A DNA stretch of 64,000 bases from the NCBI RefSeq assembly GCF_007679035.1, contig NZ_VEFR01000006.1:62001-126000 (forward strand), in the 5' to 3' direction. The stretch's first letter is position 1, and every line of letters begins with the position of its first letter. The position numbers and the translations under genes are program-made. Below, in pieces: positions 55,895 through 63,785 of this stretch. The notes below the pieces were generated by a model, which saw only the letters and a program-made list of their open reading frames with translations, did not search any database and had not been told where the DNA came from. This DNA comes from Agrococcus jejuensis (GTDB taxonomy: Bacteria > Actinomycetota > Actinomycetes > Actinomycetales > Microbacteriaceae).

Positions 55895-56395
55895 TCAGCG
55901 TCGCGTCGCGCCGTGCAATGCCGCCGCGGCCTGCTCGTGCGCGCTCGCGAGCCTGCGCAGCTGCGCATCGGCGCGGGCCACGAGCGCCGTCGCGTCGACG
56001 ACGTCGCCGATGCTCGCGAGCTCGAGCGTGCGCCAGTGCGCCCGCTTCATGGCGACGATGGCGATGAGCGCCTCCAGCTCGACGACGTCGGTCGTCGGCG
56101 ACCGGCGCACGACGGCGCCGTTGCCCTTGAGTCGTCCGACGCGCTCCCCGATGCTCGCGATCGGGCCCGCGAGTCGCCGCCGACGCACGCGCCGAGCGCG
56201 CAGGATGCGCTGCTCGGTGCGCAGGTCGTCGCGCACCTGGCTCGCGAGATGCACGAGGTCCGAGCCCCATGGCCGAGACCGGTGGCTGCCAGCGACGCGG
56301 CGGAACGCGCGCACGCCGGCCTGGGCCGCGGTCTCGTGGTCGCGCAGGTAGACGGCGATGGGTCGTGATGCTCGCATGCCTTCAGCCCATCGCAT
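55895..56395 (-). CDS. Hypothetical helical basic protein
   Basis: 166 aa, mostly helical with many Arg: RPIAVYLRDHETAAQAGVRAFRRVA, ILRARRVRRRRLAGPIASIGERVGRLKG, VVELEALIAIVAMKRAHWRTLELASIGDVVDATALVARADAQLRRLASAHEQAAAAL. No membrane segments and no recognised motif. Ferritin-like or coiled-coil packing is possible. ATG 56377 is an alternative start with GAAGG closer. 38 bases after the anti-sigma gene stop on the same strand; function unknown. Confidence 0.6.
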   Translation of the reverse strand: MRWAEGMRASRPIAVYLRDHETAAQAGVRAFRRVAGSHRSRPWGSDLVHLASQVRDDLRTEQRILRARRVRRRRLAGPIASIGERVGRLKGNGAVVRRSPTTDVVELEALIAIVAMKRAHWRTLELASIGDVVDATALVARADAQLRRLASAHEQAAAALHGATRR

Positions 56396-56433
56396 CACGG
56401 CGCCATGCGCACCGGGCTTGCGCGTCGCGCGAG

Positions 56434-57168
56434 TCAGGCGAGCGAGCCGCGCCAGATGCTGTCGCCGCTGTGCGTGGGGTCGCCGTCGAGCGGCTCGATC
56501 GACACGTCGACGATCGGGAACTCGCCCAGGTCGAGGTCGTCGGGCAGCACGTACTCCGTGTGGTCGGCGTCGAGCACGCCGACGTTGACCATGCCGACGA
56601 CGTCGGGGTCGATGAGCCAGACGTCGAGGGTGCCGCCGTCGGTGGAGGGCAGGTCTCGCGCGTCGATCACGAGCACGCGGTGGCCGTCGCGCTCGACGAT
56701 GGATGCCGACGCGTCGTCGAGGCCGCTCGCGAGCGGCTCGAGGTCGATCGTCGCGACGACGGTCTCGGCAGGCGGGCGCTGGGCGATCCATGCGCCTGCC
56801 CCGATGCCGCCACCGACGACGAGCGCGGTCGCGACGCAGGCGGCGACGACGGCGCGGGTCGAGAAGCGACGTCGGGCCGGCCGGCGGGTGCGGCGGTCGC
56901 GCACGCGGGGCGGCGTGCCGGTCGCGGCCTGCTCGTCCGCACGAGGCGCGTCGGCATCGTCGACCTCCGCCGCGATCCGATCCCACAGCGCTGCCGGCAG
57001 CGGCTCGGCGATCACGGCGTCCTCGCGGATGCGCCGCACCGTGCGCTCGAGGGCGTGCATCTCGTCCGCGCACTGCGGGCAGTCGCGCAGGTGCGCGTCG
57101 AGGGCGCTGCCCGGCTCGGGACCCTCGGCGGCGCGCCAGGCGAGGTCGTCATGCGGGATGTGCGGCAT
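56434..57168 (-). CDS. Anti-sigma factor (RskA-like, zinc-binding)
   Basis: A 244-aa membrane anti-sigma factor. N-terminal zinc motif DAHLRDCPQCADEM (HxxxCxxC, about residues 26-33) that holds the sigma factor, a Pro/Arg linker, one transmembrane helix (about 107-128), and an outside RskA domain (GHRVLVIDARDLPSTDGGTLDVWLIDP, VDVSIEPLDGDPTHSGDSIWRG). Overlaps the sigma gene by 20 bases. It probably keeps the sigma factor inactive until regulated proteolysis. Confidence 0.92.
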   Translation of the reverse strand: MPHIPHDDLAWRAAEGPEPGSALDAHLRDCPQCADEMHALERTVRRIREDAVIAEPLPAALWDRIAAEVDDADAPRADEQAATGTPPRVRDRRTRRPARRRFSTRAVVAACVATALVVGGGIGAGAWIAQRPPAETVVATIDLEPLASGLDDASASIVERDGHRVLVIDARDLPSTDGGTLDVWLIDPDVVGMVNVGVLDADHTEYVLPDDLDLGEFPIVDVSIEPLDGDPTHSGDSIWRGSLA

Positions 57169-57721
57169 GGGCTCCCTCCCATCGGTCTCGAAGTCGGCGC
57201 AGCGTGCGCGACAGGTGGCTCTTGACGGTGCCTACGGGGAGTTCGAGGCGGTCGGCGATCACGGATGCCGGAAGATCCTCCAGCACGGCGAGTCGCACGA
57301 TCGTGCGCTGCGGCTCATCCATGCCCGCGAGGGTCTCCTCGACGAGGATGCTGCCCGCGACGGCGTCGGGCACGTCGATGGGGTGCGCGCGCTCGGCGCG
57401 GTCGAGGGCGTCGGTCGGATCCACCGCCCGCTCCCGCGTCACGGAGGCCACGCGGAAGTGGTCGGCGATGCGGCGGCGGGCGATGCGCACGATCCACGCG
57501 CCCAACGGCCCGGCGTCGGCGTCGTAGCGGTCGCGCGACCGCCACGCCGACACGAAGGTCTGCTGCACGACGTCCTCCGCATCCGCACGATCCATGGCCC
57601 GCAGCGCGAGCGCCAGCACGAGTCCACCCCACCGCTCGTACGCGAGCCGCAGGCCGACGTCGCTCGGACCGGCCACGAAGGCGGCGGCGATCGCGTCGTC
57701 GTCCAGCTCCTCCGCGGTCAC
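57149..57721 (-). CDS. ECF sigma-70 factor (SigK-like)
   Basis: 190 aa: region 2 (RLAYERWGGLVLALALRAMDRADAEDVVQQTFVSAWRSRDRYD ... LGAWIVRIARRRIADHFR) and region 4 (LDEPQR-like MDEPQRTIVRLAVLEDLPASVIADRLELPVGTVKSHLSRTLRRLRDRW). GTG 57721 follows TACGGT by 6 bases (leaderless). It should transcribe its own operon and probably the neighbouring sortase and DUF4397 genes. Confidence 0.93.
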   Translation of the reverse strand: MTAEELDDDAIAAAFVAGPSDVGLRLAYERWGGLVLALALRAMDRADAEDVVQQTFVSAWRSRDRYDADAGPLGAWIVRIARRRIADHFRVASVTRERAVDPTDALDRAERAHPIDVPDAVAGSILVEETLAGMDEPQRTIVRLAVLEDLPASVIADRLELPVGTVKSHLSRTLRRLRDRWEGAHAAHPA

Positions 57722-57727
57722 CCGCTC

Positions 57728-57733
57728 ACCGTA
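57728..57733 (-). promoter_or_regulatory. -10 of the ECF sigma gene (leaderless)
   Basis: Minus-strand TACGGT exactly 6 bases before the GTG at 57721. Confidence 0.45.
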
Positions 57734-57746
57734 GCCGGGCACCGCG

Positions 57747-58436
57747 TCACGGGGCCACGGGGGTCGCCGTGACGATGAGGTTGTCCTCGTAGGCTCCGGC
57801 GACGGGATCGAAGTCCCCGGCGCACGTGACGAGCTGCAGCACCGGCGGGCCGTCGCGCGCGAAGAGATCGTCGAGCGGCAGCTGCGCCTTGCCGAGCTGC
57901 TCGACCTGCTCGACGCGGAACTCGAGCACCGCGCCGCTCTGGGTCGTGACCTCGACGATGGCGCCCGGCTCGACCTCGAACAACGCGGCCATGGGAGCCG
58001 CGCCGAGCTCCGAGTCGACGTGGGCGGACAGCACCGCCGATCCCGCATCCGCGCCCGGCGCCGGGCCGTACTCGTACCAGCCGACCTCGCTGACGTACAG
58101 CGGCACGTCCATCTGGCCGTCGTCGCGGACCCCGACCGGCACGACCGGGAGGTCGAGTCCCACGGCGTCGACGCGCACGGCCACCGGCGCATCCTGCACG
58201 GTCGGCTGCTGCGCGCCGATGCCGGCATCGCTGCGATCGACGGTCGGGGGCGCCGACGGCGAGGGCGTCGCCGTCGGCACCGCCGCCACGGAGGGAGCAG
58301 GGGTCGGGCTCGATGCGGTCTCCCGCACGTCGAACCCGTCGCGCGTCGCGAGCCACACGCCGCCGACGACGGCGAGCGCCACCGCGGTCACGGCCGCCAC
58401 CACGGCGACGCGGCGTGCTGTGCGAGGCCTCGGCAT
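57747..58436 (-). CDS. Class F sortase
   Basis: 229 aa. One N-terminal membrane anchor (about residues 10-30), a Ser/Pro-rich linker to about 70, then the class F barrel: VRVDAVGLDLPVVPVGV, catalytic His in AVLSAHVDS, Cys in LQLVTCAGDFDP (about 207) and a late YEDNLIVTATP strand (an Arg normally follows near here but is not obvious). It likely attaches a surface protein such as the DUF4397 protein encoded next to it. ATG 58436; 25 bases before the sigma gene. Confidence 0.9.
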   Translation of the reverse strand: MPRPRTARRVAVVAAVTAVALAVVGGVWLATRDGFDVRETASSPTPAPSVAAVPTATPSPSAPPTVDRSDAGIGAQQPTVQDAPVAVRVDAVGLDLPVVPVGVRDDGQMDVPLYVSEVGWYEYGPAPGADAGSAVLSAHVDSELGAAPMAALFEVEPGAIVEVTTQSGAVLEFRVEQVEQLGKAQLPLDDLFARDGPPVLQLVTCAGDFDPVAGAYEDNLIVTATPVAP

Positions 58437-58458
58437 CCCCTCGCTCCCCTCGGTCGAG

Positions 58459-58496
58459 CACCCGAGCCCCCGCCGGGGGCGGCGGAGACTCGGGTG
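58459..58496 (-). terminator. Hairpin between DUF4397 and sortase F genes
   Basis: CACCCGAG (58459-58466) pairs with CTCGGGTG (58489-58496) around an inner GCCCCC/GGGGGC stem. It probably separates the abundant surface protein message from the sortase/sigma genes. Confidence 0.65.
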
Positions 58497-58530
58497 GTGT
58501 GCGCGGCGGTCGTCGACCGCCGCTCGTCGA

Positions 58531-59349
58531 TCAGTGCTCGCGCGCCTCGACGAGACGCGAGCGGCGCCACAGCACGGCTGCGGCGAGGCCGAGCACGCCG
58601 GCGAGGGCGAGCACGATCGTCGGCGCGGTGCCGTCGTCGGCCGCGCCGCCGAGGCCCGAGGGCACTCCGGTCGGTGCGCTGTGAGCCTGGACCGTCTGCA
58701 CCGCGAGCTGCAGCGTGCCGTCGTCGGCGCTGCCCCATGCGGTGACGATGGTGTTCGTGCCCTCGGCGAGCGTCAGATCGGCCGGGCCGATCACGACATC
58801 CTCGGTACCGGCGAGCACGACGTCGGCGGACACCGTGCCCGCTGCCGTCACGAGCGAGGCCTCGTTCGGGTTCTCGATGCCCTCGACGACGGGCGTGCCG
58901 CCTGCCCGGACGTCCACCGCGGGTGCTGCGGCGAGGTGGCGGACCGTGAGGCGAGCCTGGCCGGCGGGCACGGGCTCGGTGTCGTTGACGAACGCGCCGA
59001 GGGTGGGGGCGCCGCTCGCGTCGAGGTGGGCGACGAGCGTGACGTTGCCGTTCGCCGGCACCTGCACGCCCGTCGCCTCGATGGCGGGCTCGGCCGTGGC
59101 GGGGTCGTCGCCGTCGGCGTACACCTGGATGTCGTAGGCGCCCGGCGCGAGCGTGAGCGGGTCGGTGAGGGTGCCCGGCTGGAAGTCCGGGATGGTCTCG
59201 GTGCCGTTCACGTACACGTCGACCGTGAGGCCGGGCACGGCGTGCAGCACCGACACGGATGCGTCACCCTCTGCGGCGAACGCCGGTGCTGCGCCGAGCG
59301 CTGCCATGGCGAGTGCGGCTGCGCCGCCGATCGCGATCTTGCCCTTCAT
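58531..59349 (-). CDS. DUF4397 cell-surface protein
   Basis: 272 aa: signal peptide (AAALAMAALGAAPAFA, cut about residue 25), two DUF4397 beta-repeats (ASVSVLHAVPGLTVDVYVNGTE ... and ARLTVRHLAAAPAVDVRAGG ...), a low-complexity GVPSGLGGAADDG stalk, then a C-terminal membrane helix (APTIVLALAGVLGLAAAVLWRRS). There is no classical LPxTG; the PTGVPSG segment before the helix is the only candidate sorting motif. DUF4397 plus sortase F plus an ECF sigma factor is a recurrent actinobacterial set. Confidence 0.9.
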   Translation of the reverse strand: MKGKIAIGGAAALAMAALGAAPAFAAEGDASVSVLHAVPGLTVDVYVNGTETIPDFQPGTLTDPLTLAPGAYDIQVYADGDDPATAEPAIEATGVQVPANGNVTLVAHLDASGAPTLGAFVNDTEPVPAGQARLTVRHLAAAPAVDVRAGGTPVVEGIENPNEASLVTAAGTVSADVVLAGTEDVVIGPADLTLAEGTNTIVTAWGSADDGTLQLAVQTVQAHSAPTGVPSGLGGAADDGTAPTIVLALAGVLGLAAAVLWRRSRLVEAREH

Positions 59350-59476
59350 CGCTTCTCCTGACTCTCGGGGCCGCCGAGTGCGTCCCTCACCCTCGTATCG
59401 GGAGGTGGGGGCGCATCGGTTGCAGCGGCGCCGGGTCGGTGCACGCCCGGGCGTGTCGCGGAGATGGTGCGTGCGA

Positions 59477-60328
59477 TCAGCGCGACGGCGCGACCTGCTC
59501 GCGCGCCTCCCTCTCCGTGCGCGCCGTGAGGTAGAAGCGATGCGCGGTGATGACGAGCGCGAGCCAGGCGACGCCGAGCACGAGGCCCGCCAGCACGTCG
59601 GTGAACCAGTGGTGGCCGAGGAACACCCTGGTGAAGCCGATGACGACGACGTAGACGGCGGCGGCCGTGGCGATCGCGACCCGGATGCGTGCGCTCGATC
59701 GGCGCAGGATCAGCAGGTACGCGATGATGCCGACGATGGCGACGGCGTTGAGCGTGTGACCGCTGGGGAACGACTCCGACAGCTCGATCGGCGGCACGGC
59801 ATCCGAGTGCGGAGGGCGCACGCGATCGATGAAGCGCTTGCCGACGATCGTGAGCAGCACGGACACCGCACCGGTCGTGGCGATGAGCACGACCGGCGTC
59901 CACGAGCGGCGCCGCACGGCGAGCAAGATCATCGCCGTGAGGGCGATGATCGGCATGCCGATGGTGCCCGCCGTGAACGTGACGGCCGTGAGGGTCGCGT
60001 CGAGCGCGGGGGAGCGGAGCGTGAGCAGGTCGTCGAGCAGCGGGCGGTCGACGCCCGCGACGCCTCGGCTCGTGGTGATGGAGCCGTAGATGCCGATCAC
60101 GAGCGCCGTCGCGACCACGAGCACGACGATCGCGACCGTGAGGGCCGCCGCGAGCGCCGCGTACGGGCCGGACCGGCGGGCGATCGTGCGCGCGCCCGCC
60201 GCGGTCGCCTCGCCGAGCGGCCCGTGCCAGCGTGTGAGGTCGACGGTGCCGATCGTGCGATCGTGCTCGCGCTCGCCGACCGCGCCGATCTCGTCGGGGG
60301 TGGGCCGCGTGACGGATCCGTCGCTCAT
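59477..60328 (-). CDS. PAP2-family membrane phosphatase
   Basis: 283 aa with about six helices and all three motifs: KRFIDRVRPP, SFPSGHTLNA and RVFLGHHWFTDVLAG (GHHWxxD). A long cytoplasmic N-terminus precedes helix 1. Probable undecaprenyl pyrophosphate phosphatase or lipid phosphatase. ATG 60328 was chosen at MSDGSVTRP; the frame extends to 60466 but that part has no support. Confidence 0.87.
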   Translation of the reverse strand: MSDGSVTRPTPDEIGAVGEREHDRTIGTVDLTRWHGPLGEATAAGARTIARRSGPYAALAAALTVAIVVLVVATALVIGIYGSITTSRGVAGVDRPLLDDLLTLRSPALDATLTAVTFTAGTIGMPIIALTAMILLAVRRRSWTPVVLIATTGAVSVLLTIVGKRFIDRVRPPHSDAVPPIELSESFPSGHTLNAVAIVGIIAYLLILRRSSARIRVAIATAAAVYVVVIGFTRVFLGHHWFTDVLAGLVLGVAWLALVITAHRFYLTARTEREAREQVAPSR

Positions 60329-60795
60329 CGAGCAAGGATGCTGCATCGCGGCGCGGCGACGCCATCCGCGGGTCCGGGGTTGCGCGGGCACCTCCTCGAA
60401 GTCCTCTGCTCCCGCGTACGAAATAGCGCGCTCGACGTATTCACCTACGGGGCTCTCGGCCTCCACTCTGGGAACGTCTACGCACGCGCGTCGCTCGATC
60501 GCGCCCGGGCTGTGGAGTGAGAAGCCCGGCGACCACTACCCCGCGATGCCCCGCATCGCCGGCCGCATCCGCTTTCACCTCGCTCGAGCGCAAGCCGCCG
60601 CGGGCCTCCCCACCGCGCCCTGTTCGACCTAGCTGCCCAGCGCCTCGCCGCCTGACGTCTGGACTGGTGCATCGGTCGCGAGACTGAGTCGGACAACGGT
60701 CTGCGAGCGGCGGGGCTCTAACAGATTGCTGTCGAGGAAAGAGTTCTACTCTCAGGCTCAGGCGATTGCCTCACTCGGTTCCATCTGGAGGCGCG
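60329..60795. other. Non-coding boundary between chromosome core and a lower-GC island
   Basis: No ORF with a convincing start is seen. GC falls visibly after about 60.6 kb (runs such as GGTTTTCTTCCG in the next gene). No tRNA, direct repeat or integrase that would mark an att site is visible inside the window. Confidence 0.4.
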
Positions 60796-61374
60796 ATGGT
60801 TTTCTTCCGCAAGACACTGGCGCTGCGGGCACTCATTGTCGAACTCGACGCCGAACTCCGCGGGAGGGCGCCAGTCACTGCCGACCGGGTGCGTGAGTTG
60901 GTTGCGAAGGGCGCCAAACTCAACTCCATCACGCCTCCGGATGGTCGTTCGCCGCTGAGCATGGCGACCATCGTGGACAACGTGCCGGTCATGCGGACCA
61001 TGCTCCAACTCGGTGCGTTCCCCGACGGGAACGTGCTCAAGTCCGACAATCCGCTGCACATCGCCACGATCAACGGCTATCGGGACGCCGCACGCCTTTT
61101 GCTCGTTGCCGGTGCCGACGTGAATGCCGTCAGCAATGTCGGGAGCACGGCTCTTCACAGCGCTCTGATCAGCCACGCAGCGCGAGACAGCCAGATGGCC
61201 GAACTGCTCGTGAGTCACGGAGCCGATCGCAACATTCGCGATCACAGTGGGAAGACGCCGTTCGAAGACTTCTTGGAGAGCGCCGAGAGAACGGCGGACA
61301 GCCCCGCCTCGCCGCCCGAATATCGTGAGCGGGATCGCCAGGATCTGGTTCGGTTCCGACGTCTGCTCGGCTGA
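60796..61374 (+). CDS. Ankyrin-repeat protein
   Basis: 192 aa, made of about four ankyrin repeats: VRELVAKGAKLNSITPPDGRSPLSMA, MLQLGAFPDGNVLKSDNPLHIATINGYRDAARLLLVAGADVNAVSNVGSTALHSALIS, AELLVSHGADRNIRDHSGKTPFEDFLESA. No signal peptide. ATG 60796 has CTGGAGG 5 bases upstream; the longer TTG start at 60766 lacks support. Codon use is much less GC3-biased than the upstream genes. It is followed after 66 bases by a nuclease gene. Binding partner unknown. Confidence 0.85.
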   Translation: MVFFRKTLALRALIVELDAELRGRAPVTADRVRELVAKGAKLNSITPPDGRSPLSMATIVDNVPVMRTMLQLGAFPDGNVLKSDNPLHIATINGYRDAARLLLVAGADVNAVSNVGSTALHSALISHAARDSQMAELLVSHGADRNIRDHSGKTPFEDFLESAERTADSPASPPEYRERDRQDLVRFRRLLG

Positions 61375-61440
61375 CGCGAGCGAAACTGCTCGAGGCGTGT
61401 TTCCACCCTCCTCGACGAGGGCAAGACCTACGATCACGGC

Positions 61441-62079
61441 ATGGACGTCGCCTCTCTGTCGTGGGTTCTCGGACTCCTCGGCGTCGCAGGCTTCCTCGTC
61501 GTCGCCGTGGTCGCGATCCGATCCGCCACGGGCGCGAAGACCGCTAGCGCGTCGACGGACCGAGCCCGAGTCGCCGCGATCCTGAGCCGCAGTGGCGACG
61601 GCGACCACCTCTCCGATGAGGAAGCAGCTCAACTGCGGCAGAGCCTCGAGCGGATCCGCAGCTCCGAGCCCTGGCAGCCGAATGCGCCCACGCCTGCACT
61701 CACGTCGTCGCAGCACAGGACGTCCCTTACGCCGCGAGAGGCTGAGGAACACATCGCAGCGTGGATGCGCCAGCACGGCGTGCATGATGCGATCGCGACT
61801 CGACTCACCAACGATGGAGGAATCGATGTCAGATCGAGCACGGTCCTCGCGCAGGTGAAGCATTACATCGGCACTGTAGGCCCCGCGCCGGTGCGCGAGC
61901 TCGTCGGCGTGATCCAAATGGACGCCGGGAACCGCACCGGGGCCTTCTTCACGTCAGGTACCTACTCCTCCGGCGCGGTGGCCGCCGCCGCAGCCGGCGG
62001 CATCGCGCTTTTCCGCTATGACCTCGACGGAAGCGACGTGCGCGCGGCGAACGCCCAGGCGCACGCGCTCCTGAGATAG
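61441..62079 (+). CDS. Membrane-anchored Mrr/restriction endonuclease-like protein
   Basis: 212 aa: an N-terminal helix (SWVLGLLGVAGFLVVAVVAI, residues about 7-26), a Ser/Pro/charged linker, and an Mrr_cat (PD-(D/E)xK) domain: TPREAEEHIAAWMRQHGVHDAIATRLTNDGGIDVRSSTVLAQVKHYIGTVGPAPVRELVGVIQMDAGNRTGAFFTSGTYSSGAVAAAAAGGIALFRYD. Catalytic set: Asp in GGIDV and Gln-x-Lys in AQVKHY. Mrr nucleases cut modified DNA. The membrane anchor suggests cutting incoming DNA at the membrane. ATG 61441. Confidence 0.8.
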   Translation: MDVASLSWVLGLLGVAGFLVVAVVAIRSATGAKTASASTDRARVAAILSRSGDGDHLSDEEAAQLRQSLERIRSSEPWQPNAPTPALTSSQHRTSLTPREAEEHIAAWMRQHGVHDAIATRLTNDGGIDVRSSTVLAQVKHYIGTVGPAPVRELVGVIQMDAGNRTGAFFTSGTYSSGAVAAAAAGGIALFRYDLDGSDVRAANAQAHALLR

Positions 62080-62105
62080 CGAACAGTCGCGACTCCGGCG
62101 CACGG

Positions 62106-62315
62106 CTGACGCCCGAGCTGAACAAGCCCGTGTACGCGCTCGTCGCCCTCGCGTTCGCATCCGAGCGCGGTACCGACGTGTACACGTGGAAGCGTCGCGG
62201 CAGCGAGGGACCGGTCGTGACGTAGCTGACGCAGATCGCCGCATGGGGCTACGAGCTCAGCGGCGTCGAGAACATCGCCGCATGCATCGAGGCCGACCAG
62301 CCGACCGAGGCATAG
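62106..62315 (+). pseudogene. Decayed small gene with one internal stop
   Basis: Frame 62106-62222 reads LTPELNKPVYALVALAFA... VYTWKRRGSEGPVVT, then TAG (62223-62225), then LTQIAAWGYELSGVENIAACIEADQPTEA to TAG (62313-62315). The two halves have protein-like composition and one frame. There is no start codon at the 5' end. It could be a degraded small protein of about 68 residues or more. Family not recognised. Confidence 0.5.
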
Positions 62316-62325
62316 CCTCAGCCCA

Positions 62326-62362
62326 GGTGGTCCGCGCCCGTCTGTTTCGGGTGCGGGCCACC
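62326..62362. terminator. Hairpin terminator in the island
   Basis: GGTGGTCCGCGCCCG (62326-62340) pairs with CGGGTGCGGGCCACC (62348-62362), two G-T wobbles; loop TCTGTTT. It can end both the island transcript and the converging DUF4062 gene. Confidence 0.7.
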
Positions 62363-62410
62363 GAGGCGACGGGACGCGTCCCCCTCGCGCTCCGCCGGGG
62401 CCGGTGACCT

Positions 62411-63457
62411 CTAGACCGCTACCTGACGCCTCGTGGCGCGGAGCTTCATTAGATGTTGGTCCCCGGCCGGTGTCAGCGACCAGTAGATCGTCTTGTTCGT
62501 GACTCCGTGGGACTTGGTGCTCGTGGCGATTGCGCCCAGAGCCCTCAGTTGAACGATGACCTGGCCCCAGGAAGAGTCCTTCACGTCGATTTCAAGATTG
62601 GGCCTGCCAGCAAGTTCGCTGTGCTCCCGCTTTGCCGAGTCGATCATGTCCTGTGCAAGAGTGCGGCGAAGGGACTGCTCGGAAGCTTCATCAATCATGA
62701 GCGGCCCAAGAAGTTCGATCAGGCTGTCCCACGTGTAAGCGAGCGTGTACTCGGCTTCGCGATGACCCCCGAAGTACCAAGAGATGGATAGCTCGATGGC
62801 AACTTTGTCCGATCCTTGCTCGTAGTCGGGGTTCAGGGCGACGGCGGCTGGGTGGGCAGCCTCTTCGGCGGCTGCTCGCTTTTGATCAGAGAGCGCCGCT
62901 CGCAGTTCCGCAATCTCGGCGCGTGTTTCTGGTGCCATCGCAAATCGTCCTCGTACCCATCCTTCGCGAGGAGACGATTTCATGGCCCGCATGAGGCTGC
63001 GAGATACGACGGACCCGAGCTCTGCTGGATTCGAGTACGGCTTCACCAGTCGTGTCTTCACCTTCGCGCGGAAGGCATCGAGTTTCTCGATCGCGACCGT
63101 GTCGAGTTCGGACTTCCCTCTTGGGCTGTCGTTGGGACTTGAGTGGACGAAGCCGAGCACGGGGACGCCGGTCTCTACCGCGTAGTCGTACTCCTTCTCG
63201 GTGTAGCTGATCCCCTCAGGAGTGGTGCTGCCGTATCGGCCGCCGACGATGACGACGTAGTAGTCGCTTTCATCAATCTGGCCCTGAATCAGAGTCCATT
63301 GGTCGTCGTCCGCAGCGGGGAACATCTCCATACCAGCGGGGAGGCAGTCCATCTCAAGCAGCGCCTGCATGACCTCTCGCCGCTCGTCCTTCAAGTCGGT
63401 GAAGGTTGAGCTCACGAAGACTTGATAACGGCGGTCCATCTTCCCGTCTGGTGGCAA
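62411..63457 (-). CDS. DUF4062-domain protein
   Basis: 348 aa. The N-terminal DUF4062 domain (YQVFVSSTFTDLKDERREVMQALLEMDCLPAGMEMFPAADD, SDYYVVIVGGRYGSTTPEGISYTEKEYDYAVETGVPVLGFVH; residues about 10-110) is a TIR/SEFIR-like Rossmann module. A helical middle (ETRAEIAELRAALSDQKRAAAEEAAH) and an unknown C-terminal domain of about 130 residues ending LMKLRATRRQVAV follow. TTG 63457 is proposed because AGGAG stands 9 bases upstream; ATG 63439 (MDRRYQ) is the alternative. Some DUF4062 proteins occur in phage defence genes, but function here is unproven. Confidence 0.85.
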   Translation of the reverse strand: MPPDGKMDRRYQVFVSSTFTDLKDERREVMQALLEMDCLPAGMEMFPAADDDQWTLIQGQIDESDYYVVIVGGRYGSTTPEGISYTEKEYDYAVETGVPVLGFVHSSPNDSPRGKSELDTVAIEKLDAFRAKVKTRLVKPYSNPAELGSVVSRSLMRAMKSSPREGWVRGRFAMAPETRAEIAELRAALSDQKRAAAEEAAHPAAVALNPDYEQGSDKVAIELSISWYFGGHREAEYTLAYTWDSLIELLGPLMIDEASEQSLRRTLAQDMIDSAKREHSELAGRPNLEIDVKDSSWGQVIVQLRALGAIATSTKSHGVTNKTIYWSLTPAGDQHLMKLRATRRQVAV

Positions 63458-63785
63458 GTGACTCTCCTGTGCGTAGACCTGAATCTTAACTTCAGCTTGC
63501 GTCGTGGGAGGCAGTTCGCCGAGTGGCGCGCGCTGTCTCGACGTGAAGCCTGCGGCAGCATACGGTCGGCCACCCGCCGCGCCAGCGCTTTCGCGGCATA
63601 TCTTCCCTCGCTGCGCTCACTCCGGTGTTCCACGGTCGCTGGCACTCCGGGCATCCGCCCTAGCGGCGTCAAAGACGCCTTCACGGCAAGAAAACATGAG
63701 GGGTGAGGAGAGCGACCATAACCACCATCACCGAGGCCGCCACCGTCACCGAGTGCCAGGCGTGCGAGTAGCCCACCGCTCCGAC

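Noticed and set aside
60090..60632. 180-codon plus-strand open frame
   Set aside because: Mostly antisense to the PAP2 gene; no ribosome binding site and no protein-like pattern.
63412..63706. Overlapping open frames on both strands
   Set aside because: No start signal, no recognisable composition, and partly antisense to DUF4062.
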